Positions 5,867 through 13,276 of a stretch of 13,276 bases of DNA are shown here, piece by piece (the stretch's first letter is position 1; every line of letters starts with the position of its first letter). This DNA is from an uncultured Deferribacteraceae bacterium. Lineage in GTDB: Bacteria > Chrysiogenota > Deferribacteres > Deferribacterales > Mucispirillaceae. Under the pieces are notes generated by a model. It saw only the letters and a program-made list of their open reading frames with translations, did no database searches and was not told the DNA's origin. The DNA lies in contig CAMQYB010000030.1 of NCBI GenBank assembly GCA_947039055.1, positions 1-13,276 of the forward strand, written 5' to 3'. A program made the position numbers and the translations under genes.

Positions 5867-6784
5867 CTAGTCTAGCTTTTTTAGATCCTCTACCGTAGAG
5901 ATATTAAAAACCTCAACATCGCTATCTATCTTTTTAACAAGCCCTGTTAATACCGAACCTGCTCCGATTTCTATAAATCTTGTAACACCTAATGATCGCA
6001 TTTTCTGAACTGATTCTGACCATCTAACTGAGCCTGAAACTTGTCTAACTAAGCCATCAAATATTTTTGCTGAACTTGTTACTTCTTCTGCATCAATATT
6101 ATTTATGATAGGTGTTGTTAAATCACTTATCGTTATATCTCTAAGATATTTTTCCATATTGATTTTGGCAGGCTCCATTAACGAACAATGAAACGGTGCT
6201 GATACTTGTAACGTTATAACTCGTTTTGCTCCAGCTTGTTTTGCCGTCTCTATAAATCTATCTTTTGCCGATGCGTGCCCTGCAACAACTACTTGTCCAT
6301 CACAGTTAAAGTTTGCAACTTCTATAATCGAACCCTTCTCAGATACGTTTTCACAAACTGCTACAACATCAGCACATTTCATACCTAAAACAGCTAGCAT
6401 AACACCGTGTCCTTGTGGAACTGCTGTTTGCATAAACTTGCCCCTGTTATGAACTGCAACAACCGTATCTTCAAAACACATTCCACCTGCTACTGTTACT
6501 GCTGTGTATTCACCTAATGAATGTCCTGCAAAATATGACGCTCTGATACGATCTGATACTGCACTCCAAATAACCATCGATACCGTTAATAATGCTGGTT
6601 GTGTGTTTGCCGTTAAACGAAGATCTTCTTCACTACCATTAAAAATAATATCTGTAATAGAGTAACCTAACGCCTTGTCTGCTCGCTCAAACAGTGATCT
6701 ACACTCATCAAATGAATTGTAGAAATCTAAACCCATCTTCAGTTGTTGAGATCCTTGTCCTGGAAAAATTATCGCTGTTGACAT
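5867..6784 (-). CDS. fabD: Malonyl-CoA:ACP transacylase (FabD)
   Basis: FabD moves malonyl groups from CoA to ACP to feed chain elongation. The 305-residue protein starts STAIIFPGQGSQ, with GQGSQ at 9-13. It has the nucleophile elbow GHSLG at 87-91 (S89), the substrate arginine R114 in VHNRG and the catalytic histidine H199 in PFHCSLMEPA. The ATG at 6784 follows AAGGA at normal spacing. Upstream is a 176-bp gap with its own promoter candidate, where fabH would be expected; downstream is the repeat spacer, which begins immediately after the TAG. All catalytic residues are present. Confidence 0.97.
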   Translation of the reverse strand: MSTAIIFPGQGSQQLKMGLDFYNSFDECRSLFERADKALGYSITDIIFNGSEEDLRLTANTQPALLTVSMVIWSAVSDRIRASYFAGHSLGEYTAVTVAGGMCFEDTVVAVHNRGKFMQTAVPQGHGVMLAVLGMKCADVVAVCENVSEKGSIIEVANFNCDGQVVVAGHASAKDRFIETAKQAGAKRVITLQVSAPFHCSLMEPAKINMEKYLRDITISDLTTPIINNIDAEEVTSSAKIFDGLVRQVSGSVRWSESVQKMRSLGVTRFIEIGAGSVLTGLVKKIDSDVEVFNISTVEDLKKLD

Positions 6785-6867
6785 ACTATTCCTTTATCCT
6801 CTCAATATAAACATCTATCAATAATAACAAAAAATCTGTATATCAATTTTGATAAATAATGACTAGC

Positions 6868-6896
6868 ATTATAACAAATATTGTTGTATTAGCAAA
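6868..6896 (-). promoter_or_regulatory. Extended -10 promoter upstream of fabD
   Basis: Minus-strand TATAAT (6873-6868) is preceded by TGT, the extended -10 TGn element, and by a weak -35 TTTGCT (6896-6891) at 17 bases. A start near 6861 would give a leader of about 77 nt before fabD. The core TGTTATAATGCT (6876-6865) is identical to that of the rpmF promoter candidate. The remainder of the 6785-6960 gap is AT-rich with no gene. Confidence 0.6.
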
Positions 6897-6960
6897 CAAA
6901 TATTATAATATGTATTATATATATACCTACATATTAATTACTACAAAAGAAAGAAACCCT

Positions 6961-7965
6961 CTATAGACTCTTTAAGCCCTCAATAATCGCACTATTCATC
7001 TTATTTAAAACAGCCTCTCGTGCAACACGGATACCGTTTGTTATAGCTATCTGATTAGATCCACCATGTCCTATAATACATACTCCGTTTACACCAAGTA
7101 ATGGTGCTCCACCGTATACAGAACTATCGCCCTTTGCCTTTACATTATGAAAAACATCTTTAAGGAGAAGTGCACCGATCTTTGCTCTAAACGATTTACC
7201 GATCTCTTCTTTTAGAGATTTGAAAATCATAGCAACTACAGATTGTGTGACTTTAATCGTGATGTTTCCAACATACCCATCACTAATAACTACATCAGCT
7301 TCACCCTTATAAAGAATTTTAGCCTCAATGTTACCAACAAAGTTAATACACTTTAAATCTCTTAAAAGTGGAAATGCGTTTTTTGTAAGTGCGTCTCCCT
7401 TACCCTCTTCTTCACCGTTAGAAAGTAAGCCCACTGATGGATTAGATATATTCAGAACTCTATTGGCGTAAGCCGAACCCATTATTGCAAATGTTACAAG
7501 ATGTTCTGGTTTACAATCAACATTAGCTCCGATATCTAACATAAAAAACTTCTCTCTGCTACCTGAGGCTGGAAGTACTGATCCTATCGCTGGACGTGAA
7601 ATACCTTCAAGCATTCCTAATGTAACCATAGCCACTGCCATAATTGCACCTGAATTACCAGCTGAAAAAAATGCGTCAGCTTTACCCTCTTTAACAAGTT
7701 TTAATCCTAAGTGCATCGATGAACGTCTCTTGCCTCTGACAATTTCTGATGGAACATCATCCATAAGAATAACCTCGTCAGCGTGCATCACAGATAACCT
7801 AGGATGGGATCTTGCACCTATGCTTCCAAGTTCACGCATTACGATATCCTTATTGCCGATAAGGGTTACCCTAATATCTGAATATTTCATCAGAGCATCG
7901 ACTACGCCTCTTACAACTACAGAGGGAGCGTAATCGCCACCCATAGCATCAACTGATATCATCAT
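6961..7965 (-). CDS. plsX: Phosphate acyltransferase (PlsX)
   Basis: PlsX converts acyl-ACP to acyl-phosphate, the substrate of PlsY in phosphatidic acid synthesis, at the inner face of the membrane. The 334-residue protein begins with the family hallmark SVDAMGGDYAP (DAMGGD at 6-11). It has SAGNSGAIMA at 101-110, DIGANVDCKPEHL near 144-156 and LLSNGEEEGKG further on. The first of two adjacent ATGs (7965) is preferred because GGAGG lies nine bases upstream. It follows rpmF by 22 bp, the common rpmF-plsX arrangement. The usual next gene, fabH, is missing. Confidence 0.97.
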   Translation of the reverse strand: MMISVDAMGGDYAPSVVVRGVVDALMKYSDIRVTLIGNKDIVMRELGSIGARSHPRLSVMHADEVILMDDVPSEIVRGKRRSSMHLGLKLVKEGKADAFFSAGNSGAIMAVAMVTLGMLEGISRPAIGSVLPASGSREKFFMLDIGANVDCKPEHLVTFAIMGSAYANRVLNISNPSVGLLSNGEEEGKGDALTKNAFPLLRDLKCINFVGNIEAKILYKGEADVVISDGYVGNITIKVTQSVVAMIFKSLKEEIGKSFRAKIGALLLKDVFHNVKAKGDSSVYGGAPLLGVNGVCIIGHGGSNQIAITNGIRVAREAVLNKMNSAIIEGLKSL

Positions 7966-7987
7966 AGCGAAAAACCTCCACAGATTT

Positions 7988-8173
7988 TTAAACCTCTGAC
8001 TTACCTTTGATCACTTGTCTACCATTGTATGATCCACATGCTAAACAAAGTGCGTGAGCTAATTTTAACTCGCCACATTTAGAACATTTAACACTGCTTA
8101 ATGTCGCTGCTCTGTGATGTGATCTTCTCATCTTAATTCTACTTTTTGTTACCTTATGCTTCGGTCCTGCCAT
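7988..8173 (-). CDS. rpmF: Ribosomal protein L32
   Basis: L32 is a small zinc-ribbon protein of the 50S subunit. The 61-residue product starts MAGPKHKVTKSRIKMRRSHH, the family's conserved basic opening. It has the zinc ligands C30, C33, C43 and C46 (CSKC and CLAC), followed by GSYNGRQVI. This is the four-cysteine, zinc-binding form. GGAG six bases before the ATG supports the start. It lies between the DUF177 gene and plsX, with its own promoter candidate in the upstream gap. Confidence 0.97.
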   Translation of the reverse strand: MAGPKHKVTKSRIKMRRSHHRAATLSSVKCSKCGELKLAHALCLACGSYNGRQVIKGKSEV

Positions 8174-8211
8174 CTCAAACTCCTTAGTGTTCTACTAATA
8201 ATATATACAGC

Positions 8212-8240
8212 ATTATAACACACTCATATACTTAATCGAA
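8212..8240 (-). promoter_or_regulatory. Extended -10 promoter upstream of rpmF
   Basis: Minus-strand TATAAT (8217-8212) with TGT directly before it (TGn extended -10) and TTCGAT (8240-8235) 17 bases upstream. Transcription would start near 8205, about 32 nt before the rpmF ATG. The 12 bases TGTTATAATGCT (8220-8209) recur exactly in the fabD promoter candidate. Confidence 0.6.
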
Positions 8241-8272
8241 CTATCGTTTTAACTTAAAATATTAAACATATC

Positions 8273-8683
8273 TTAATAATTTATTCCACCACACTCTTCA
8301 CTACACAACTTTTTACTAGGTGCCAATAATAACACCTCTTCTCGTAAAAACTCATCTATATCAAAATGATCAATAGCTGTAACATATACATCTATCTCTT
8401 CATCTGTCAATCCATCACTATCAACTTCATCACTCACAATCTCTACATTAGATATAACTTGCGATATCACAGCTTCGCCGTCTACCGCCATACTCTCTAA
8501 ACATCTATCACATTTAGATGTCAACGAATACGATAAATCACCACTTAAAATATATCGCTTACCAACTTTTTCAAGTCTACCTTTAAATTCTTTTACAAGA
8601 TAAATATCTAAAAAATCTTCAAATTCAAATGATCTATCTATCTCTACAACATTATTTTTAATTGTGCTATATATTATTTTCAC
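8273..8683 (-). CDS. DUF177 / YceD-family protein
   Basis: DUF177 (YceD) proteins are encoded just upstream of rpmF in many bacteria and are linked to 23S rRNA or ribosome accumulation; the exact function is not settled. The 136-residue product has the conserved CDRCLE cysteine pair (C58, C61), an acidic middle (SDEVDSDGLTDEEIDVYV) and the typical FDIDEFLREEVLLLAPSKKLCSEEC stretch in which C127 and C131 fall. Many homologues continue with a second CPxCGxxLN knuckle; here the protein stops five residues after C131 (GGINY), so that last knuckle is missing. The start is GTG at 8683, with GAGG six bases upstream. It is followed by 99 bp carrying the rpmF promoter candidate. Confidence 0.88.
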   Translation of the reverse strand: MKIIYSTIKNNVVEIDRSFEFEDFLDIYLVKEFKGRLEKVGKRYILSGDLSYSLTSKCDRCLESMAVDGEAVISQVISNVEIVSDEVDSDGLTDEEIDVYVTAIDHFDIDEFLREEVLLLAPSKKLCSEECGGINY

Positions 8684-8771
8684 AATAAACCTCTATAAAA
8701 CTAAAGAAATATATTTAGTAATCTAAAATAAGTCTGTTAGTTTATCATAATTTACAAATAAATAAAGAAAT

Positions 8772-10046
8772 TTATTTATTTTGTCTATATATGATGCTAT
8801 TTGCATGTCCATCTAAGCCTTCATCTGAGGCTAATCTTATAACATCTTTTGATGCAAAATTAAGCTCTTCTTTACTGTAACATATAGTAGACGAACGCTT
8901 AATAAAATCATATGTGCCTAGTGGTGAGAAAAATCTTGCACTACCACCAGTTGGTAATACATGGTTAGGTCCTGCATAATAATCACCTATAACCTCAGGT
9001 GAATACTCGCCCATAAATATCGCACCCGCATGCTTAATATTAGGTAAAAATTCCATAGGAGATTTTATATATAACTCTAAATGCTCTGGTGCAAATGAGT
9101 TAGATATCTCGGCTGCCTCTATAAGAGTATCTACAACAACTATCGCTCCGTAATTATCTAAAGATTTCTGTGCTATATCTTTTCTTGGCAATAATTCTAA
9201 CTGTCGTTTAAGCTCCGTAACAACCTTTTCTGCTAGAAGCTTACAGTTAGTAATCGTAACCGATGCTGCAAGCTCATCATGTTCTGCTTGAGATAACATA
9301 TCTGCTGCCACTTTGCACGGATCTGCATGCTCATCTGCAATTATCAAGATCTCACTTGGACCTGCTATCATATCTATATCCACTAATCCAAACACAGATT
9401 TTTTAGCTAATGCTACATATATATTTCCAGGACCTACAATCTTATCAACCTTCTTAATACTCTCCGTTCCATACGCTAATGCTCCGATCGCTTGTGCTCC
9501 ACCAACTTTATAAATCTCTGTAACACCTGCAACTCTTGCAGCTAATAAAACTTTAGGATTTATATATCCATCAACCGCAGGAGTAACCATTGCAATCTCT
9601 TTCACTCCTGCAACCTTAGCAGGTAATGCGTTCATTAATACAGATGAAAAGTATGACGCTTTGCCACCTGGAACATAGATGCCTACCCTTTCAAGAGGCG
9701 TTACTCGTTGACCTAATATCGATCCCTTAGAGGTTTCAATATTCCAACTTTTCTCGATCTGATATGAATGAAATAACAGTATATTATCTCTTGCTCTTGA
9801 TAACGCTTCTGTAAACTCTTTATCAACAGTTGCGACTGCATCATCGATCTCTTTATCGGTTACACGAACCGTATCTGCACTTAAATTCAATCTATCAAAC
9901 TTCGCTGTGTATGAGAATAAAGCTTCATCACCTTGAAGCTTAACATCATTTAAAATCGTCTTTACCGTTTCATCATATTTAGAGTCTGATGACTCATTTC
10001 TATTTTTTATCTCATCTAATCTTTTATCATCTTTACTTATTATCAT
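8772..10046 (-). CDS. hisD: Histidinol dehydrogenase (HisD)
   Basis: HisD performs the last two oxidations of histidine synthesis (L-histidinol to histidine) with NAD and zinc. The 424-residue protein has ERVGIYVPGGKA near 119-130, VGPGNIYVALAKK near 204-216, DMIAGPSE near 225-232, zinc ligands Q253 and H256 in QAEHDE, the catalytic pair E321/H322 in FAPEHLEL, zinc ligand D355 and the C-terminal H414 in LDGHANSI. GPNHVLPTGGSARFFSPLG is intact. The start ATG (10046) overlaps the preceding gene by 14 nt with only a weak ribosome site, suggesting coupling. No other histidine gene is in the window, so it stands apart from its pathway. Confidence 0.97.
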   Translation of the reverse strand: MIISKDDKRLDEIKNRNESSDSKYDETVKTILNDVKLQGDEALFSYTAKFDRLNLSADTVRVTDKEIDDAVATVDKEFTEALSRARDNILLFHSYQIEKSWNIETSKGSILGQRVTPLERVGIYVPGGKASYFSSVLMNALPAKVAGVKEIAMVTPAVDGYINPKVLLAARVAGVTEIYKVGGAQAIGALAYGTESIKKVDKIVGPGNIYVALAKKSVFGLVDIDMIAGPSEILIIADEHADPCKVAADMLSQAEHDELAASVTITNCKLLAEKVVTELKRQLELLPRKDIAQKSLDNYGAIVVVDTLIEAAEISNSFAPEHLELYIKSPMEFLPNIKHAGAIFMGEYSPEVIGDYYAGPNHVLPTGGSARFFSPLGTYDFIKRSSTICYSKEELNFASKDVIRLASDEGLDGHANSIIYRQNK

Positions 10047-10608
10047 CGCTACTACTCTCTAATAAATATCTATTATTTAAATTTTTTATTGATATCGCTG
10101 TGAAGATAGATAGATCATTTATGAAATCAAAATTTTTCTCTAACACAAATCTTTTCTCATCTAAACTATACATACCCACTGCACCTATAATATCTTTATC
10201 ACGTTTGATTGGCGATAAGATATACGAATAATCACCCTCTAGCACTTTAAAATCTTCATGAACTGACGCATCAATTTTTCCGTTATATATTCTTTTCTCT
10301 AAAAATGTATATCTAAAAGCATCGGCTGAAACAATTTTAACTCTCGCTATATCATCTGCTACACTGCCTAAAATTTCGTAACTATCTTCTTTGAAAAATA
10401 TCACAGCTTTATCAAGATTGAAAATCTCTTCAAGATATTTTAACGCCGTATCTGAAATCTCTAAAACCGTATCCGATACAAGTAATGAAAAACCAACTAT
10501 CCTAAAACCTTTGTATATAGACTCGTTCTTACGTACCATCGATACCATACTTTTTAACTCTTGTTTTAGCTCATAATTCTCTTTCAAGATATCATTCATC
10601 TTAGCCAT
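10033..10608 (-). CDS. GAF-like (DUF484-like) protein of unknown function
   Basis: A 191-residue soluble protein with no signal peptide or membrane segment. Residues 1-30 (KENYELKQELKSMVSMVRKNE) look like a short coiled coil. Residues about 35-180 alternate helix and strand like a GAF fold, with an SPI-K-R-D-K-DIIGAVGMYS segment typical of GAF domain strands (about 132-148). The coiled coil plus GAF layout resembles the C-terminal part of DUF484 proteins, but no ligand or partner can be named. It starts 3 nt after the polA stop, with GGGGAG nine bases upstream (ATG at 10608; ATG four codons in is an alternative), and overlaps hisD by 14 nt. The family assignment rests on pattern alone. Confidence 0.75.
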   Translation of the reverse strand: MAKMNDILKENYELKQELKSMVSMVRKNESIYKGFRIVGFSLLVSDTVLEISDTALKYLEEIFNLDKAVIFFKEDSYEILGSVADDIARVKIVSADAFRYTFLEKRIYNGKIDASVHEDFKVLEGDYSYILSPIKRDKDIIGAVGMYSLDEKRFVLEKNFDFINDLSIFTAISIKNLNNRYLLESSSDDNK

Positions 10609-10611
10609 ATC

Positions 10612-13047
10612 TTATATCTCTCCCCAATTATTACCAACATAACTATTCACAATTAAAGGAATATCAAGCGTTATAATATTCTGCATTATATCTATAACTT
10701 TTAATTCAAACTCTGTAACTATACTATCTTTAACCTCAAATATCAGTTCATCATGGATCTGTAAAAGAGGTTTAACATCTAACTTATTTTCTATTATATA
10801 CTTATCAATTTCAACCATAGCAAGCTTTATTATATCAGCAGCTGAACCTTGTATCACAGCGTTTAACGCCATACGAACTGCTCTTGATTTAATCGTGAAA
10901 TTTCTATCGTTAATGCCGTGAATATACCTTTTTCGTTTCAGTATAGTCTCGCAGTACCCCTTCTCTTCAGTCTCTTTTATAACCGTATCTTTATACGCTT
11001 TAACTAAATTATAAGTATCGTAATATCTATCTATAAATTTTGTCGCATCTGCTACCGATATATCTATCTCTTTTGATAAACCGAACGCTGACTGTCCATA
11101 CAGCACTCCAAAATTTACAACTTTCGCCGTGCGTCTTGCTCTGTCGCTTACCTCTTCATCACTCGATAAATTATAAATTCCTCTAGCCGTTAAATCATGG
11201 ATATCTATACCTTCTCTAAATGCAAGTTGAAGATTATCATCCTTTGATAGATGTGCTAAAACCCTAAGTTCAATCTGTGAGTAATCAAACGATAATAATT
11301 TATAACCAGCCTCAGATATAAACGCCGATCGTACAGCTGTTGCATACTCTCCCGTTGCTGGAATATTCTGCATATTAGGCTGAACAGATGATAGCCTACC
11401 TGTTGCTGTTCCTGTTTGTTTAAAAAATGTGTGTATTCTATTATCTTCTTCAACAAACTCTAATAAGCTTAATGTGTAAGTTGAAATTAATTTATTCAAC
11501 TCTCTATATTTTAAAATATTATCTATGAGTGGAGAGTAAACTGGATTTAAATATTTCAACTCTTTCAATGTTTCAACATCGGTTGAGTTACTTTTTCTAA
11601 CACGTTTTAACAGTAGCTCATCGTATAAATAAACTGCAAGCTGTCTTGGAGAATTGAGATTTATATCATCGCCTGTTTCAGATTTAATCGCTTCAACTAA
11701 TATATCTAACTCGATTTTTAACTTCGCCTCTAACGATATAATAATATCTTGATCAACTTTTATTCCGTTGATCTCCATTCTTGCAAGCGATATAGCTACC
11801 TCTAATTCTAGGTTATAATATAGATCACTAAGCCCATCATCAGTTTTAAATTTCTCATTTATTAAATCTAATTTACTTACTACTTTTGCAAAAAAGATCT
11901 CCTTATCTTCACTCTTTTTAGGTGTTAATCCACCCTCATCTGCATCAATCAGATACGTTACTAATAAGATATCTATAACTTTAGAAGTTAAAAAATTAGG
12001 ATACTTTTTGATGATAGATTTTATATCGTAACAGAACTCCGTTACTACATCTAAATTATCTGTTAATCTATAATTGTTAGCGTTCGCTAAATAGATTTCA
12101 TCTTCGTAAAATATCGTAACAGTAGGAGTGAAATCATCTAAAATTACTAAAGGTTCATAATCATTTTTGATTTCAATATTTACACTTTCGTTAGACTTAA
12201 TCAATTTTTCAAGATGTCTTTTAAGTCCATACTTTTCATATAAAGGAACTAAACTTTCTGCATCTAAATGATTTGTAACTCTTTCAAAATTTTCAATATA
12301 TTTTAATTGTACAAGATCTTTTGAAAGATACGCCATCTCTTTATCTGCTATCAACTTATCTTTTAGTTTACCTGCAACTAGCTCAATGTTATCGTAAATA
12401 CCATCAAGCGTTTTATACTCGCTTAATAGTTTTTTAGCAGTCACAAGTCCGACACCTTTAACGCCTGGAATATTATCTGAACTGTCACCTGCTAAGGCTA
12501 GCATATCTTGAATATCTTCTGGATAGAGTTCAAACTTTTCATGAACTTTATCACGGTCAAAAACTGTATTCGTTTTATAGTCGTATATGAAAACTCTGTC
12601 ATCAACTAACTGATGTAAATCTTTATCTTTACTCACTATATATACTTTAGATGTGAGATCGTTCGGTGTTTCAGATTTAGATGTTAAATCTTTAGCTAAT
12701 GTGCTTATCACATCATCAGCCTCATAGCCATCAATGATATACTGCTCTAAACCGATTAATGGAATAATGGTTTGCAATATCCCCATTTGGATAACTAGAT
12801 CATCTGGCATAGACTCTCTTGTTGCTTTATATTCAGCTAACATTTCGTGTCGATAATTTTTAACCTTAGAGTCAAAAACAACGATGACATTAGTTACACC
12901 TTCAAGCTTTCTTAACTTATCCACAACCGCTAAGAATAGATGAAGAACCCCTGTTGGAGTGTCATCAACTTTTAACGGAGGTGCACCATAAAACATTCTG
13001 TATGCAACAGAGTGCCCATCTATAACTACTGTTATCTCATCTGACAT
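10612..13047 (-). CDS. polA: DNA polymerase I (PolA), proofreading domain degenerate
   Basis: PolA fills gaps and removes RNA primers in replication and repair. The 811-residue protein has an N-terminal 5'-3' nuclease domain (about 1-285) with VFDSK-x-x-NYRHEML-x-x-YKATR, GYEADD at 107-112, SKDKDL at 139-144 and GDSSDNIPGVKGVG at 187-200. The C-terminal polymerase has TGTATGRLSS at 545-554, motif A DYSQIELR with D588, motif B with K642 and FGVLYG at 646-651, and motif C HDE at 765-767. Between them (about 290-415) the 3'-5' exonuclease region is short. I find no D-x-E in the expected place and no Y-x-x-x-D third motif, so proofreading is almost certainly lost, as in Taq and Bacillus enzymes. 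The start at 13047 fits the IDGHSVAYRMFYG opening. Confidence 0.97.
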   Translation of the reverse strand: MSDEITVVIDGHSVAYRMFYGAPPLKVDDTPTGVLHLFLAVVDKLRKLEGVTNVIVVFDSKVKNYRHEMLAEYKATRESMPDDLVIQMGILQTIIPLIGLEQYIIDGYEADDVISTLAKDLTSKSETPNDLTSKVYIVSKDKDLHQLVDDRVFIYDYKTNTVFDRDKVHEKFELYPEDIQDMLALAGDSSDNIPGVKGVGLVTAKKLLSEYKTLDGIYDNIELVAGKLKDKLIADKEMAYLSKDLVQLKYIENFERVTNHLDAESLVPLYEKYGLKRHLEKLIKSNESVNIEIKNDYEPLVILDDFTPTVTIFYEDEIYLANANNYRLTDNLDVVTEFCYDIKSIIKKYPNFLTSKVIDILLVTYLIDADEGGLTPKKSEDKEIFFAKVVSKLDLINEKFKTDDGLSDLYYNLELEVAISLARMEINGIKVDQDIIISLEAKLKIELDILVEAIKSETGDDINLNSPRQLAVYLYDELLLKRVRKSNSTDVETLKELKYLNPVYSPLIDNILKYRELNKLISTYTLSLLEFVEEDNRIHTFFKQTGTATGRLSSVQPNMQNIPATGEYATAVRSAFISEAGYKLLSFDYSQIELRVLAHLSKDDNLQLAFREGIDIHDLTARGIYNLSSDEEVSDRARRTAKVVNFGVLYGQSAFGLSKEIDISVADATKFIDRYYDTYNLVKAYKDTVIKETEEKGYCETILKRKRYIHGINDRNFTIKSRAVRMALNAVIQGSAADIIKLAMVEIDKYIIENKLDVKPLLQIHDELIFEVKDSIVTEFELKVIDIMQNIITLDIPLIVNSYVGNNWGEI

Positions 13048-13109
13048 CTTATCTTTATCTCTCTTTTACGAACAATCATACTGTAACTTTTATAACTGAA
13101 TTCTTTGCT

Positions 13110-13157
13110 ATTATTTATACAAAATTTACTAAACTATTTACAATTATTTATACAAAA
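13110..13157 (-). promoter_or_regulatory. Repeated promoter-like element upstream of polA
   Basis: The 15-mer TTTTGTATAAATAAT (minus strand) occurs exactly at 13157-13143 and 13124-13110, 33 bp apart. TTGTAA (13143-13138) and TATAAA (13119-13114) are separated by 18 bases and could form the polA promoter, with a leader of roughly 60 nt. The rest of 13048-13276 is AT-rich with no gene that I can recognise. Confidence 0.4.
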
Positions 13158-13276
13158 CTTTATGGACTTCATCGCTCTGTGTGGTGATAGTATAGATATT
13201 TTAAATTTGAGCCAATGTTTACAAATTTTGAAAACTAACCGTTCGCAATTTTTATAAACTATCACACTTGCTAAAC

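Noticed and set aside
7730..7933. Plus-strand open frame opposite plsX
   Set aside because: It lies wholly antisense to a well-supported gene, has no family likeness and no convincing ribosome site. The same holds for plus-strand frames at 9313-9513, 9989-10231 and 10391-10576.
8753..8776. Hairpin at the hisD stop as a terminator
   Set aside because: The stem (AAATAAAT/ATTTATTT) is pure A/T and would be very weak, and no clear T-run follows.
11256..11456. Second minus-strand frame within polA
   Set aside because: It is an out-of-frame shadow inside the polymerase domain, which is intact in the main frame.

Overview
The window is a compact, AT-rich bacterial housekeeping block of 14 protein genes, all on the minus strand, so transcription runs from the right edge (polA) to the left edge (coaD). 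I see no tRNA, rRNA, transposase, phage gene or CRISPR array. Low G+C, several non-ATG starts, short gene overlaps and a PolA with a degenerate proofreading domain are visible. The order rpmF-plsX-fab genes-rnc-Elp3-like radical SAM-rsmD-coaD recalls anaerobic lineages such as Deferribacterota, deltaproteobacterial relatives or Clostridia. I cannot fix the phylum from the sequence alone; Deferribacterota-like is only a guess.

Layout in transcription order. (1) polA, a small GAF/DUF484-like gene and hisD are tightly packed (3-nt gap, then 14-nt overlap). (2) A DUF177 (YceD) gene, rpmF and plsX form the usual L32/phospholipid-precursor module, with a good promoter candidate before rpmF. (3) A 176-bp AT-rich gap follows, where fabH usually sits; it holds an extended -10 promoter that shares a 12-base core with the rpmF promoter. 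(4) fabD is followed by a 541-bp gene-free spacer (5326-5866) made of degenerate C/A/T-rich repeats, then fabG, acpP, fabF and rnc. (5) An Elp3-like radical SAM gene, rsmD and coaD close the series, followed by a palindrome plus T-tract terminator near the left edge.

Functionally, PlsX, FabD, FabG, AcpP and FabF supply acyl-ACP elongation and acyl-phosphate for phospholipid synthesis. L32, RNase III, RsmD and the DUF177 protein are ribosome or RNA related. CoaD makes the CoA precursor needed for malonyl-CoA and for the ACP phosphopantetheine arm. HisD and PolA are housekeeping passengers.

I see no new multi-gene system. The parts that stand out are the repeat-filled, G-quadruplex-prone spacer inside the fab cluster, the radical SAM gene with no ATG/GTG/TTG before its iron-sulfur cysteines, the absence of fabH, and the shared promoter core.
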